From positions 36,001 to 100,000 of the forward strand of contig JAJOZX010002355.1 in assembly GCA_023014485.1 (NCBI GenBank): 64,000 nt of DNA, written 5' to 3'. Source of the stretch: Bathynomus jamesi (lineage: Eukaryota; Arthropoda; Malacostraca; Isopoda; Cirolanidae). The notes under the pieces are model-generated. The model did not search any database, was not told the origin of the DNA, and was given only the letters and a program-made list of their open reading frames with translations. Below are positions 53,697-63,833 of the stretch, one piece after another (the first letter of the stretch is position 1; each line of letters opens with the position of its first letter). Made by a program: the position numbers and the translations under genes.

Positions 53697-53967
53697 CATG
53701 GCCGTAACTACCTATGAGGTCACCGAGGTCCGGACCTCGGTAATTATTTCCTAAAAAAAAAAAAGAGACTGAACCGTTCTCCGTGGATGAAACGCATATT
53801 ACCGCATTTCTTTTGAAAAGAGGGAGTGTCGAGCGTTTTGTGTTTTGTGTTTAGTGTATAGCTTGGGTTGTGTTTGTAGATGTCATTTTGGTCTGAATTT
53901 TGCTCGTCCCGCCGCGCTCGAAAAAAATCTGGATCTCACTAATTTCTAAACCCTAGTTACGGCCCTG
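53697..53967. mobile_element. hAT MITE (271 bp) with perfect 8-bp TSD
   Basis: Target duplication TTCAAAAC at 53689-53696 and 53968-53975. Ends CATGGCCGTAACTA and TAGTTACGGCCCTG are complements with one mismatch. Interior non-coding with a poly-A. Clean single insertion just outside the foldback. Confidence 0.92.
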
Positions 53968-53975
53968 TTCAAAAC

Positions 53976-54466
53976 CATCATGATTGCTTCCAAGAGCCGT
54001 GCCCAATCCAACTGCTGTCTTCGTTTGGATAGAGGGTCTCTATTGGTCAGTTTCAATTGCTTTGGAATGGCTTATTGCGGTTTTGACTTGCTAAAATTCG
54101 TTACTCACTTGGCAATAAGATACTGTAACACTTTTTCGAGATTCTTGTCACAAATCTTGTAAATCCACGGTGATATGTTTATGACGTTACTTATACATAT
54201 ATATCTCTCTCCAAAAAGAAATTTCTATACATACTGTATACCTGCTAAAATTTCCATACCTACACCTGTAACTATACCTGTCATATATTGATTTGAAATA
54301 AAACAATGAAAGTATTGGTAATAAACAAAGTTTTGTTATTTGGTTCATTCTCACTGCGTAACTACCTTTTGAGAAGTAAAGTGACAGGTGAAGACCATGT
54401 AGGAAGACCAGGCCCATTTTTGCGTGTTTTTATTTGTGAAGAAGAATACTTAAGGTTATTTGATTA
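53976..54466. other. No gene recognised
   Basis: Nothing supported. Confidence 0.5.
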
Positions 54467-55243
54467 CTCATCTTCTTCTTCTTCTTCCGCAGCTTATTAT
54501 CTCATCTTTACATGGGGTCGCTGTTTTTGGTTCGTCTTCTCCACTCTCCTCTGTCGTATACCGCGTCCTCCTCCAAGTCCTTCTCCCTGATGTCCGCCAC
54601 CACACAGTCCCTCCATCTCGTCTTCGGTCTTCCTCTTCTCCGTCCCGGCAACTCCATCTCCAGCACTCTGCGCCCCACATACTCCTCCTCTCTTCTCCTG
54701 ACGTGTCCATACCACCTCAGCCTGGCATCCTGCACCTTCTTAGATGCTTCCGCCACCTTCACTGTTCCCCTTATATGCTCATTTCTGACCCTATCCCTCC
54801 TCGTCACTCCACACATCCATCTCAACATCTTCATTTCAGCCACATCGATTTTTCTTTCATTGCTCTTCTTCATTGGCACAGTCTCCATTCCATACAACAT
54901 TGCCGGCCTCACCACTGTTTTGAATACCTTTCCCTTCAGTTTCACTGGGACCCTCTTATCACAGAGCACCCCTGATACGTCCCTCCAGTTCTTCCACCCC
55001 GACTGTATTCTACAGTTTATCTCTCTCTCTGCTCCCCCCTCTGCATCCACTGTTGACCCCAAGTATTTAAAATACTCCACCGTCTTAACACGCTCTCCAC
55101 TCAATGTCACTTCCCCTCCTCGGTCCTGCTGCACATCACATCTCATATATTCGGTCTTCTTTCGGCTAATTCTCATCCCCCTACTTTCCAACGCCTCTCT
55201 CCAATTTTCCAACTGCTGCTCCACCTCCGCTAGTCTAATGTGA
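54467..55243 (-). mobile_element. RTE-clade LINE 3' end
   Basis: 5'-truncated copy whose coding part reaches almost to the 3' terminus, as usual for RTE elements, and ends in a short GAAGAAGAA tail (54467-54485, complement). GC content is much higher than in the neighbourhood, and the frame is open throughout, so this is a comparatively recent arrival. Confidence 0.9.
54508..55224 (-). CDS. RTE-type reverse transcriptase, C-terminal 238 codons
   Basis: Open frame after the catalytic FADD region: LENWREALESRGMRISRKKT, VEYFKYLGSTVDAEGG (thumb), RVPVKLKGKVFKTVVRPAML and YGMETV, EMKMLRWMCGVTRRDRVRNE, ARLRWYGHVRRREEEYVGRR, PGRRRGRPKTRW. These blocks are diagnostic of the RTE/BovB group. The first ATG is internal to the family protein; RT catalytic motifs and the endonuclease are missing, so it cannot act alone. 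Confidence 0.92.
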   Translation of the reverse strand: MEQQLENWREALESRGMRISRKKTEYMRCDVQQDRGGEVTLSGERVKTVEYFKYLGSTVDAEGGAEREINCRIQSGWKNWRDVSGVLCDKRVPVKLKGKVFKTVVRPAMLYGMETVPMKKSNERKIDVAEMKMLRWMCGVTRRDRVRNEHIRGTVKVAEASKKVQDARLRWYGHVRRREEEYVGRRVLEMELPGRRRGRPKTRWRDCVVADIREKDLEEDAVYDRGEWRRRTKNSDPM

Positions 55244-55289
55244 AACCATAAATAATTAATCAGACAATTACTGTATATTAACAGGATTT

Positions 55290-55755
55290 AGTAAAATTTA
55301 TCGTCCCATTATCGTAGTGTCAATTTTAAGTAAAGTATTTGAAAAAACCGTGTACAATAAACTTACTAAATTCTTGATCAAATACGATATTTTAACTAAA
55401 ACAATTTGGGTTTAGAGGTAGACATACAACGGAAGATGCCACAAACATGCTATCAGAAAATGTGTATCGGAACTTAAACATCAAAAAACACACTGCCTTG
55501 ACCTTCCTCGACCTTCCTCGACTTGTCAAAAGCATTTCATACACTTTCGCATGAAATCTTATTGAGTAAATTTCACATATACGGAATAAGAGGAAATATC
55601 CTCGATTGGTTTAAATTATATCTGTCAAATCGTCATCAGCACATCAAATTAAAAGATAATTACTATTTTTAATTTACGTCAACGATTTTCATCTCTCAAC
55701 CGCATTAAATTGTGTACAATACGCAGATGATACCACACTTACTTCTTCCTATCTT
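55290..55755 (+). pseudogene. LINE RT core, frameshifted (family P)
   Basis: Plus-strand strings: RPIIVVSILSKVFEKTVYNK (motif 2a), FGFRGRHTTEDATNML, a motif A region LTFLDL..LSKAFHTLSHE with a short CCTTCCTCGA duplication before it, GIRGNILDWFKLYLSNR, and CVQYADDTTLT (motif C intact, about 55718). Motif B is missing in the AT-rich stretch near 55660-55680. Confidence 0.85.
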
Positions 55756-55778
55756 CTTTTATCCATCCACATTTATTA

Positions 55779-56948
55779 TACAGGGTGGTCCAAAAGTTCC
55801 TATCTATTTTGCTGAATTTTGCAGTTTAGGTCTAAGATTTGACGTGAGCACCATCAGTGTCTCTGCAAATCTCAAATCTGTCCACTGCATTGCGGAACAC
55901 ATTCTCAAGCATCTCTGGGGTTATTTTAGCGACTGCCGCAACAATGCGGGTTCGCAGATCCTGCAGGTCTGTAACTCTCGTTTTGTAAACCTCAGACTTT
56001 ATAAAGACCCACGCAAAGAAGTCTAATGGTGTTAAATCCGGAGATCGTGCTGCCCAGGGCCTGTTTCTACCACGTCCAACCCAGCGATTTGATAAGAGCT
56101 CATCAAGTTACGTCCGAGCGGTGTTTGTATAGTGACATGGAGCTCCATCTTGTTGAAAGACAACAGTGTTGAAAATGCCATCTAAACGAAGCTGGGGTTC
56201 AAGAAACTACTGAAGCATGTCAAGATAAATTGGCCCTGGTACCGTAGCTTCTGCAAAGAAAAAAGGTCCGTAAATCTTCGATCTTGTCATACCCACCCAG
56301 ACATTAACTTTGGGAGAATCTCTCTCCCATTCGTAGAACTCAGTTGGTTTTTCACTAGTCTAGATATGGCGATTATGTCGATTAACCTTTCCGCATGTGT
56401 ATTTGGAATGTCGCCTCATCGCTGAAGAGAATATAGTTTAATAATTTTATGGTATGAATTTTTTCAATCAATTCTGTGCACATGGAGGCTCGTCTTCGAT
56501 AATCTTTTTCGTGTAACTCATGTAGCACTTGAATATGGTAACTTTTCTCTTTTAATGTTAATTTTAAAATCCTTAGAACAGTCATTTTTTGGTATGCTCA
56601 GTCTAAGTGATGCTGTGCGAGTTGACATTCTAGGATTTGCTTCAAAGGCATCTCTTACCAATTCGATATTTCCTTAAGAGGTACCTGGACGTCCAGATTT
56701 GTCTCATCATGAACAGATCCTGTTCTTTTAAATTTATTGACCATCTCACGAATTGCTTTGTCCTGGTCCTGGTTTGTGAAATCTTCTTTCGAATTTTTCT
56801 CAAATTTCTTTGCACTTCTTCTCTTGGACACGTAGTATTACTACCATCACCCATTCTTGTACATCCATCATCATTTATGGCCTGTAGAAAATAAAATAAA
56901 AATATATTATTTCAGCAAAATAGATAGGGACTTTTGGACCATCCTGTA
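55779..56948 (-). mobile_element. Mariner-like element, full length with TIRs
   Basis: Ends TACAGGGTGGTCCAAAAGTT and CTTTTGGACCATCCTGTA, with the inverted repeat extending through CTATCTATTTTGCTGAA. TA lies at both boundaries. Length 1.17 kb. The transposase reads on the minus strand but is broken. It interrupts the family P LINE, so it is the younger of the two. Confidence 0.92.
56030..56875 (-). pseudogene. Mariner-like transposase, broken (56 kb)
   Basis: Minus-strand frames: 56642-56854 starts MGDGSNTTC and has REEVQRNLRKIRKK and FVRWSINLKEQDLF (DNA-binding region); 56382-56585 has LKLTLKEKSYHIQVLHEL then LLNYILFSDEATFQI, where SDE is a catalytic acid motif. Lower coordinates hold decayed remnants. 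Several frameshifts. Confidence 0.8.
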
Positions 56949-57128
56949 TCGCATTACAACATGGCGTAGCTCAAAGAAATATATAAAACATCCTTTGGAA
57001 ATAATTCATAAAAAATGTCTGCGAACTCTCTCCAATAGTGACAACAGATAAAGTCACACTTCCTCAATGTTTAAAGAGCTAATTTTTTAAAACTAAATGA
57101 CTTATACAGATTCAGTGTTGCTGTCAAT

Positions 57129-57389
57129 ATGTTCAAAGTTATCAGTAAAAATCAAAATACATCACCCATTCAAAGACCAATTACCCCCCATCAAATACAC
57201 CATTGTTATAACACCAGACTGTCCAGGGATTTTACACACAAACCTTACTATAGAATAGAAACTGCAGGAAATGCATTCTCTTTCAAAGGAGTAGATGCAT
57301 GGAATGCAATTCCCATGCATGTCAGACAGGTTTCATCACTAAATGTATCTCGCAAATCACTTAAAAAACACTTCATCAGCTCCTACTAA
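57129..57389 (+). pseudogene. LINE C-terminal frame (family P)
   Basis: HHCYNTRLSRDF, YYRIETAGNAFSFKGVDAWN and SLKKHFISSY match the worn copy at 1368-1658. It is the post-RT part of the protein; the ATG is internal. Confidence 0.85.
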
Positions 57390-57840
57390 TGTATAAGTTC
57401 ATTATTGCCATTTTTTACCATAGTAATGAAGTTCCCATTTTGTAATCAACTATTTAAAATACTCCTATACTAATTTCATTAATCACCTTTAATTTCGGAA
57501 TCTACTCTTTGTTTTTGTTGTTTTTTATTAAGTATCATTTATTTTCTACTAAATTTACAATAAATCATTTAATTTAAAATTATGTAACATTTTATGAACT
57601 TTATATTGTATTTATTATTATTATTGCTATTATTATTATTATTATTTGTTATCACTATTACTATCACTAGCCATTTTCACTATTTTTATGTAATGAATAA
57701 AATAAGTGCCATTAATTGTGCCTAAAAAGCCTCTATGCTTCCAACGGCATATTCAGATGAGATTACTGTGAATATATTAATGTCATATCAAATATCTAAA
57801 AATTGTAAAATACCGTAATTTGTGTTTTTTTCTGAATAAA

Positions 57841-59660
57841 GTTTTTTGAATTTGAATTTGAATTTTGAATACATGAAAACATAGTTTGAAAATTTTTAAA
57901 TTAAATTTGTCACCCTTTATTACTTGCAATTTTTCTTTTAAGATAAATATTGTATTTTTTATCTTAAAAATGACATTGTTGCAATAAACAGACCTGTTGA
58001 TAAGATTTTTGAAATTACTAGAACTGTATCTAGATGTAAAAACTTGGGGATAGTAAAACAGAGAGAGAGAGAAGTTAATAATAAAATTAATTAGAAGCAT
58101 AAAATAAACAAAAAATAGGGATTTCTGTTTAGTAATTATCAGTTATTTATATTGTGAAACATTTATAAATGCTACCCAAAGAGCTACAAAACCGAGTGAT
58201 AGACGTTGGTAGGCAACGAGCTGTAGGAAAGAAAATTCCTTATCAACTTCTTCAGTTTTTTAAGAAAATTTATAAAAAATTTGAAACTAGTTTAAAAAAA
58301 CAAGTTTGTAAATAAGTAAGGTTTCGCGGATATAAGCTTAGCTTTGTAATGGCATTTACTTAAATTTTAGTGGAAGAAAAACACTTAAAAACGCCATCTC
58401 GTGAAAATTACCTGAACTAATAATGGAATCCTTACTCGTTATAAATTCAATTTTTTATAATTCCTTTCGTTATTATTACAACCTTTTTAGGATGTGTTAT
58501 ACAGTATTTGATAAATGATAATATACAAATAATAAGATGAAATTTCACTTTTAAAAAATCAATATATCTGTAACTATGATGAAAATAATAGATTTTATTT
58601 TGTGTCTCCATTCCCAAAACTTTTAAGTGAATGTTATCATCAAGACTTTAGTACACAGAGAAAACAATAAATTGTTTAAAACAACAAAAAAACACGTTTA
58701 GTTCACCACGTTTTGGTTGGATCAAATAAATTAATGGTTAAACTATAATAACTGTTTTATTTAGAGTTACCACATATATATTTTTTTGTTGGCTTCATTT
58801 TGTTACAACAAAGAAAAATCACATCTTTAAAAAAACAAATAACTTTTGCTTAACCTTTTTTCGTTTTGTTTGGATCAAATAAATCAACCAATAAAATATA
58901 ATAGTTTTAATTAGTTATCACAACATTTTTATGGCTTTAGTTTGTCACTGTAGAATTTTATTGTGAATACTATATAAACACTAATGAATTATATTTCCCA
59001 ACGATAACCCATGCATCCATGGGTTAATATGAGTTAATATGAGTTGTTTATTTTTTTTTAAAAAAAGGCATTTCTTTATTTTTGAAATATAAAGTTTTTA
59101 AATGCAAATATATAATTTTTTACATAGAAAAATTATTTAATAAGACTTTAATTTAATGCATAACTATAAGTACATAATTCGTTAACTACGACTGTTAACT
59201 CAGGATGGCGAAACGAGTAAAAAACACTCATACGTTGCGTGGAGAATCTCAAGAAAAGCTATTTAGCCCCATAAGTAAGTACATATATAATAATTGAACT
59301 AAATAAAGGAATTCTGATAAAAATGAATAATAAAAAAAGGGGGTTAGACATTTTGTTAATTCGAAAATTAACATAATTTATGTTTAATTCAAAGAAATTG
59401 TTTAACATAAACATAAGCAGATTTCGCTTCATCAATTAAATAAATTTAGTACAGGAAGTTATTAAAAACAAAATTAATTTTGTATCGTGTCATGGTTTCT
59501 TTTATTGGAATTATTTTTATTTGTGTTAACATGATTTTTTGTTTACTTATAATGATATTTGTTATATCGAACTTGTACTGTACTGGAAACTTTAACGGCT
59601 CTCCTATTCTGACTCGCGTTTTACTGTACTTTATACGAGGTAGCGTGTGTCTGGTTAGGT
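57841..59660. other. No gene recognised; partial tandem repeat at 58690-58930
   Basis: AT-rich. TTGGTTGGATCAAATAAAT at about 58713 and TTTGTTTGGATCAAATAAAT at about 58866 begin two related blocks of roughly 150 bp. No coding frame could be supported. Confidence 0.5.
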
Positions 59661-59666
59661 TTAACG

Positions 59667-59984
59667 TACCGTATTTGACGGCTTACAAGACGCTGCGCCG
59701 TGAAAGACGCACCTTAATTTTGGAAAGGTAAATTCAAGAAAAAAAGTTTTTGATGCACTTTATTGTTAATACAATTGATATGTAAAATTCAATAAAAAGA
59801 AAACCCAAAAGCCAATAAAGAAAGAGAATATGATTATTACTCTTGTTATTTGTTATTAATCAACTTCAGATTCATTACTGACATTATCATCATTATCCCC
59901 ATCATCGGCTTCTAAGACGCAGGGCGATTTTTTAAGGTATTTATAAGGAAAAAAAGTGCGTCTTATAAGCCGACAAATACGGTA
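59667..59984. mobile_element. TIR element with TACCGTATTT ends
   Basis: TACCGTATTTGACGGCTTAC and GACGCACC on the left are complemented by GTGCGTCTTATAAGCCGACAAATACGGTA on the right, with mismatches. Interior non-coding. Ends of this kind are shared by a widespread animal MITE group. No target duplication was identified. Confidence 0.75.
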
Positions 59985-60022
59985 ATTGGTCGCGAAGCAT
60001 CAAAATAGATTTTATATGATTT

Positions 60023-60243
60023 GGGGCCATTCAAAAATTAGTATCGCTATTTTTGCTAAAACTTGACACCCAAGATTCCCCAGGAACGTTCTGTAACGCT
60101 AGACCAGACACCCCATTTAAAGATGTTATGTAACACTTCCCCCACCCCACACGCCACACCCCACACGTTACGGAACGTTACAGGGGTGGGTGGGGGTGTC
60201 AGGTTTTAGCAAAAATAGCGTTACGTAATTTTTGAATGGCGCC
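60023..60243. mobile_element. TIR MITE (about 220 bp)
   Basis: GGGGCCATTCAAAAATTA and GCTATTTTTGCTAAAACTTG with ACACCC on the left are complemented by GGGTGTC and AGGTTTTAGCAAAAATAGCG with TAATTTTTGAATGGCGCC on the right. The interior is an imperfect palindrome rich in CCCCACAC. Target duplication unclear. Confidence 0.8.
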
Positions 60244-60304
60244 TTTTATTCAATTTAACTTTTGAAACACAGTGATTAAACGTAGGGTGAATTAAGATGA
60301 ATAT

Positions 60305-60312
<8 letters not shown>

Positions 60313-60391
<79 letters not shown>
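60313..60391. repeat. (GA)n microsatellite, about 79 bp
   Basis: Long pure GA run. Confidence 0.97.
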
Positions 60392-60395
<4 letters not shown>

Positions 60396-60574
60396 AACTG
60401 GCCTAAGCCGACTATAATTAATGGAATTTACATAAAACCAGCACTATGAAACAGAACACATCTTACGATCACGAATCTCAGCGAAAACCTATTTGAAAAT
60501 GAGACGCAGAGTTGCCAACTATAAATTTTGAAACTACTCTTTGAACATACCAATTGGGATTTTAAAACTAATTT

Positions 60575-60577
<3 letters not shown>

Positions 60578-60619
<42 letters not shown>
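60578..60619. repeat. (CT)n microsatellite
   Basis: CT run with one CC interruption, in inverted orientation to the (GA)n 200 bp upstream. Confidence 0.95.
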
Positions 60620-60620
<1 letters not shown>

Positions 60621-61485
60621 CAGTTAATATAGAACAAATTCCTAATTATAATCACGTCAAATTGCATTAATTAACAATCATATTAATTCCATTTATTATA
60701 ATCGAAACAAAGATTTTGGTATTTGAAAACGAAACAAAAATTTTGTTGTAACATTTATTTCTTTGAGTTAACAAAATTTTTTTCTCTTTGTACCTTAAAT
60801 TTATTTTGTATTCTCTCTACAATTTTAAACATATTATATGCTTAAATTTACTTTAATTTTGTTTAATACACATTACAACCACTCGATCACCTTTTATTTT
60901 AAACAGCTAGCAAAGTTGTTTCTACTCTGATACTAATACTGTTACTAGATTATAACAGGCCGAAGTTAGCAAATGACCAACCAGCTAATAACTTAGCCTA
61001 ACCTAACCTAACCTATTGTAACCTAACATAAAGAAATCTAATCTCCATTAAACTTATGAATAGAATGTCTCGTCGACGAAATGTCGTTAGCCCGAATTAT
61101 TCTACACGTTTTTACACGTTATAATATTTTTATGCGGTAGTTAGATGTTAGATTAAAAACAAGGTAGTGAAACTATACTTTACTTACAAAGAAAATAGTA
61201 TATACATGCACAAGAGGAGAGTGAAAACACAGGAAAGTTAGGCCTATATAATTTTATGCATTAGGAAAGAGGAAGCACATTTAATTGCCCATTCAACAGA
61301 TTGATTTATAGAGATATATGTTAATGCATTTACCATTCTCTTTTTGTAAGAGGCTTTTAGTAACACCCTGTATATAATTTTGATTTAAGTACGGTCATTA
61401 TATGTGTGAAAGGAAAATTCCTGAACTAATTTCTATACTGACATAGTCAGTTTACGATGATTCACATTAAACATCAATCAGGAAC
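60620..61485. other. No gene recognised
   Basis: Contains CCTAACCTAACCTAACC at about 60998-61014. Nothing else supported. Confidence 0.5.
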
Positions 61486-62090
61486 TAGGGCCCTGCGAAG
61501 CTTCGAGATTCGATTTGATTTCGAATCGGGAGAGAGGATTCGATTTGATTCGTTAGCTTGGGCTCCGATTCGATATTTTCGAATCTCCATTAAGTCCGGT
61601 AAACAACATCAGTAATGTTGTTTTGAAGAACACTTTCGTAAATAAACACTTTTCTTTTTACTTACATTATAATTCAATCTATTTACTGAGACCAATCTCT
61701 CGCGCAATAACACTTTTATCATACTTTAATACCATTGTTCCTCCTCATGATCAGATACTTAATGCATTTTTTAGAAGGATTTACTTTGTCCTTTGTTCTC
61801 AAGAAGATTTAATTAATTTTATGCTTATTACTCTAAATAAACTGTAAATAAAGAAACCATTTTCTGTTTAATTTGAAACTTAATTCAGTATATATACCCT
61901 ATAATCTATATGTGTAAAGTTGATTCGATTCGAGATTCGATTCGATTTGAATTGTTTGGGATGATTTGATTCGAGATTCGAGATTAATGGAGATTCGAAA
62001 ATATCGAATCGGAGCAGAAGCTAACGAATCAAATCGAATCCTCTTCCCGATTCGAAATCAAATCGAATCTCGAAGCTTCGCAGGGCCCTA
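61486..62090. mobile_element. hAT-like TIR element with GATTCGATTTGATTCG arrays
   Basis: TAGGGCCCTGCGAAGCTTCG on the left and CGAAGCTTCGCAGGGCCCTA on the right are perfect complements, and the inverted repeat continues about 105 bp to AATCTCCATTAA. Both arms are built of GATTCGATTTGATTCG-type words. The central 350 bp has an open plus frame of 74 codons (61623-61847) with no recognised domain. No 8-bp target duplication is visible. Confidence 0.85.
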
Positions 62091-62106
62091 ATAAATAAAT
62101 AAATAA

Positions 62107-62199
<93 letters not shown>
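62091..62199. repeat. (AAAT)n-(AT)n microsatellite
   Basis: AAAT run followed by a long AT run with regular ATTAT slips. Confidence 0.95.
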
Positions 62200-62399
62200 G
62201 GGTGAACCAAATGTAGGTGGACAGTAAATGATAACGTTTATTTTGAGAATACATATTTAATTTTTTTGTATACTATAATACAAAATAAAATTTAAATAAA
62301 TTAGTTATAATATTTAATATAATAAAACACAAACACCATAGTTATAATATAATATAACACAAACCGTATTCAACCTACTGTCCACCTACTTTTGGTTCA

Positions 62400-62403
<4 letters not shown>
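62198..62403. mobile_element. Mariner-type MITE (about 205 bp)
   Basis: GGGTGAACCAAATGTAGGTG with GACAGTA on the left and TACTGTCC with ACCTACTTTTGGTTCACC on the right. AT-rich interior without coding. (AT)n on both sides. Confidence 0.85.
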
Positions 62404-62434
<31 letters not shown>

Positions 62435-62438
62435 GATA

Positions 62439-62480
<42 letters not shown>
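62404..62480. repeat. (AT)n microsatellite
   Basis: AT run with a GATA and an ATTAT interruption. Confidence 0.95.
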
Positions 62481-62483
<3 letters not shown>

Positions 62484-63485
62484 GGTGGTCCTCCCTTATA
62501 GAGGCGATATTTTTTTTGGTAATTTACATGCTCCCACCCAATAAAGTTGTTCCACTTAATAAGAAAATAATTCTGCTTCAATTTGAGCTCGATCGGATAA
62601 TAATTAGAGGTGGCTGTCGAAGCTTGAAGTTACCACAAAACTGCAAGACGGGGTTTTCTATTGACCCCCTGAACAATCTCAGTTGGCCCCAGGGATCCAT
62701 GGATCACCACTTGGGAACCACTGATATAATGTGTAGTTAAAAGATTTTTATTTTGCATATATATTTTAAATTATAAGCGTTATACATAACACTGATGACG
62801 TACTATTTTGAATCGTCATGGCTGGCAAGACCACTCACTGTAGCTCACTGTTTAAGATCTTCTTAGTAGGTTCAGGATATTTCTTCCTGTGTTGCTCCAC
62901 GACTTTCAATAGGTATTGAAATTGTTCTTCATTCTTAGTGTGTTTTCCACTATAATCCTGGATAAGTGCAATCCCGCGTTCGGCATTGTCGTTCACGACC
63001 TTGATGTTTTCAACTTTCCGAAGAGCCTCTTGAAACTCATCATCTGAGTCCCATGTTGACGGGTCTTTTTGCATAAATGCAGTATTGATATTGAGGGCCT
63101 GTATAAGTTTGAAAGAGTTTCTCGTGCTCAAGGAATCCAATGTTGGGAGATGATCTTGACGAAGGCTCACACGTTTAGGACATTTTAGGCTGCCTTCTGT
63201 CTCATTAATTCCCTTTACAATTAATCTTTTTGTGTCTACTGATACAGAAGCATCAAACAGTGCCAATCCCACCATTTCCTCAGATAGGTACCACAAGTGG
63301 CCAGCAAATTTAGATGCTGCAGATTTTGCTCATTTTAAGGATTTCGTTCAAAATTTAAAGTTTGACAGCCACCCCTAAATATTATCGGATCTGGTAAAAA
63401 CTTTGCCAAAATAATTTTTTTATGAAGTGGAACTACTTTAACGGGTGGGAGCAGTAAAAATAAAAAATTCGTTTTGAGGACCACC

Positions 63486-63488
<3 letters not shown>
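62481..63488 (-). mobile_element. 1-kb TIR element with one open frame
   Basis: TAGGGTGGTCCTC at 62481 and GAGGACCACCCTA ending 63488 are perfect complements. The inverted repeat continues with gaps for about 150 bp (TGCTCCCACCC, GTTCCACTT, GGTGGCTGTC blocks on both sides). It sits between (AT)n runs, with TA at each edge. It contains one minus-strand frame of 153 codons. The superfamily is not clear from the ends. Confidence 0.88.
62835..63296 (-). CDS. Element-borne protein, C-terminal part of an arthropod repeat family
   Basis: An open frame of 153 codons containing EEMVGLALFDASV, FMQKDPSTWDSDDEFQEALR, then IKVVNDNAERGIALIQDYSG and KNEEQFQYLLKVVEQHRKKY. From memory, strings like VNDNAERG..LIQ recur in multi-copy hypothetical proteins of arthropod genomes; I cannot verify this here. 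The frame lies wholly between the inverted ends and starts abruptly at an internal-looking Met, so it is probably the tail of a larger transposon protein kept in an internally deleted copy. No catalytic motif is visible. Function unknown. Confidence 0.7.
   Translation of the reverse strand: MWYLSEEMVGLALFDASVSVDTKRLIVKGINETEGSLKCPKRVSLRQDHLPTLDSLSTRNSFKLIQALNINTAFMQKDPSTWDSDDEFQEALRKVENIKVVNDNAERGIALIQDYSGKHTKNEEQFQYLLKVVEQHRKKYPEPTKKILNSELQ

Positions 63489-63489
<1 letters not shown>

Positions 63490-63530
<41 letters not shown>
63490..63530. repeat. (AT)n-(AC)n microsatellite
   Basis: AT run then short AC. Confidence 0.9.
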
Positions 63531-63629
63531 TGTGTATGATGTTTCGTAATACTCTGTTTTTCTGCTAAATACTTTCAATGATTCCAGCAAATTTTTTTTC
63601 GCTCATTATATATACAGTATACGAGAATA

Positions 63630-63645
63630 TATATATATATTATAT

Positions 63646-63694
<49 letters not shown>
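63630..63694. repeat. (AT)n microsatellite
   Basis: AT run with ATTAT and TAATA slips. Confidence 0.95.
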
Positions 63695-63696
<2 letters not shown>

Positions 63697-63804
63697 TCCA
63701 CTTGTTTGCTAAATATCTCTACCTGAACAGGTTATTCTGTATATTTTATATAACTTTTATAACTTCAGTTACTTCACTGTACTATATTTTTCAGCTTTTC
63801 GTTT

Positions 63805-63833
63805 CTCTCTCTCTCTCTCCTCTCTCTCTCTCC
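63805..63833. repeat. (CT)n microsatellite
   Basis: CT run with CC interruptions. The remaining bases to the window end show nothing recognisable. Confidence 0.9.

Larger units (their letters stand above)
55265..57840 (+). mobile_element. Non-LTR retrotransposon, family P, copy 2, split by mariner
   Basis: RT motifs lie at 55290-55755 and the C-terminal region with 3' UTR at 56949-57840, the latter matching 1180-2215. A mariner-like element separates them. Part of the thumb region is missing even after allowing for the insertion. The 3' end is an AATAAA-like stretch followed by (GAATTT)n. Boundary to the RTE piece near 55245. Confidence 0.85.

Noticed and set aside
54512..55243. 243-codon plus-strand frame
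   Set aside because: Antisense shadow of the RTE reverse transcriptase; the minus frame has clear RTE motifs.
59480..59731. 83-codon hydrophobic frame, possible membrane peptide
   Set aside because: Its C-terminal third is the TIR of the MITE at 59667, and the rest is T-rich DNA that gives Phe/Ile/Leu by composition.
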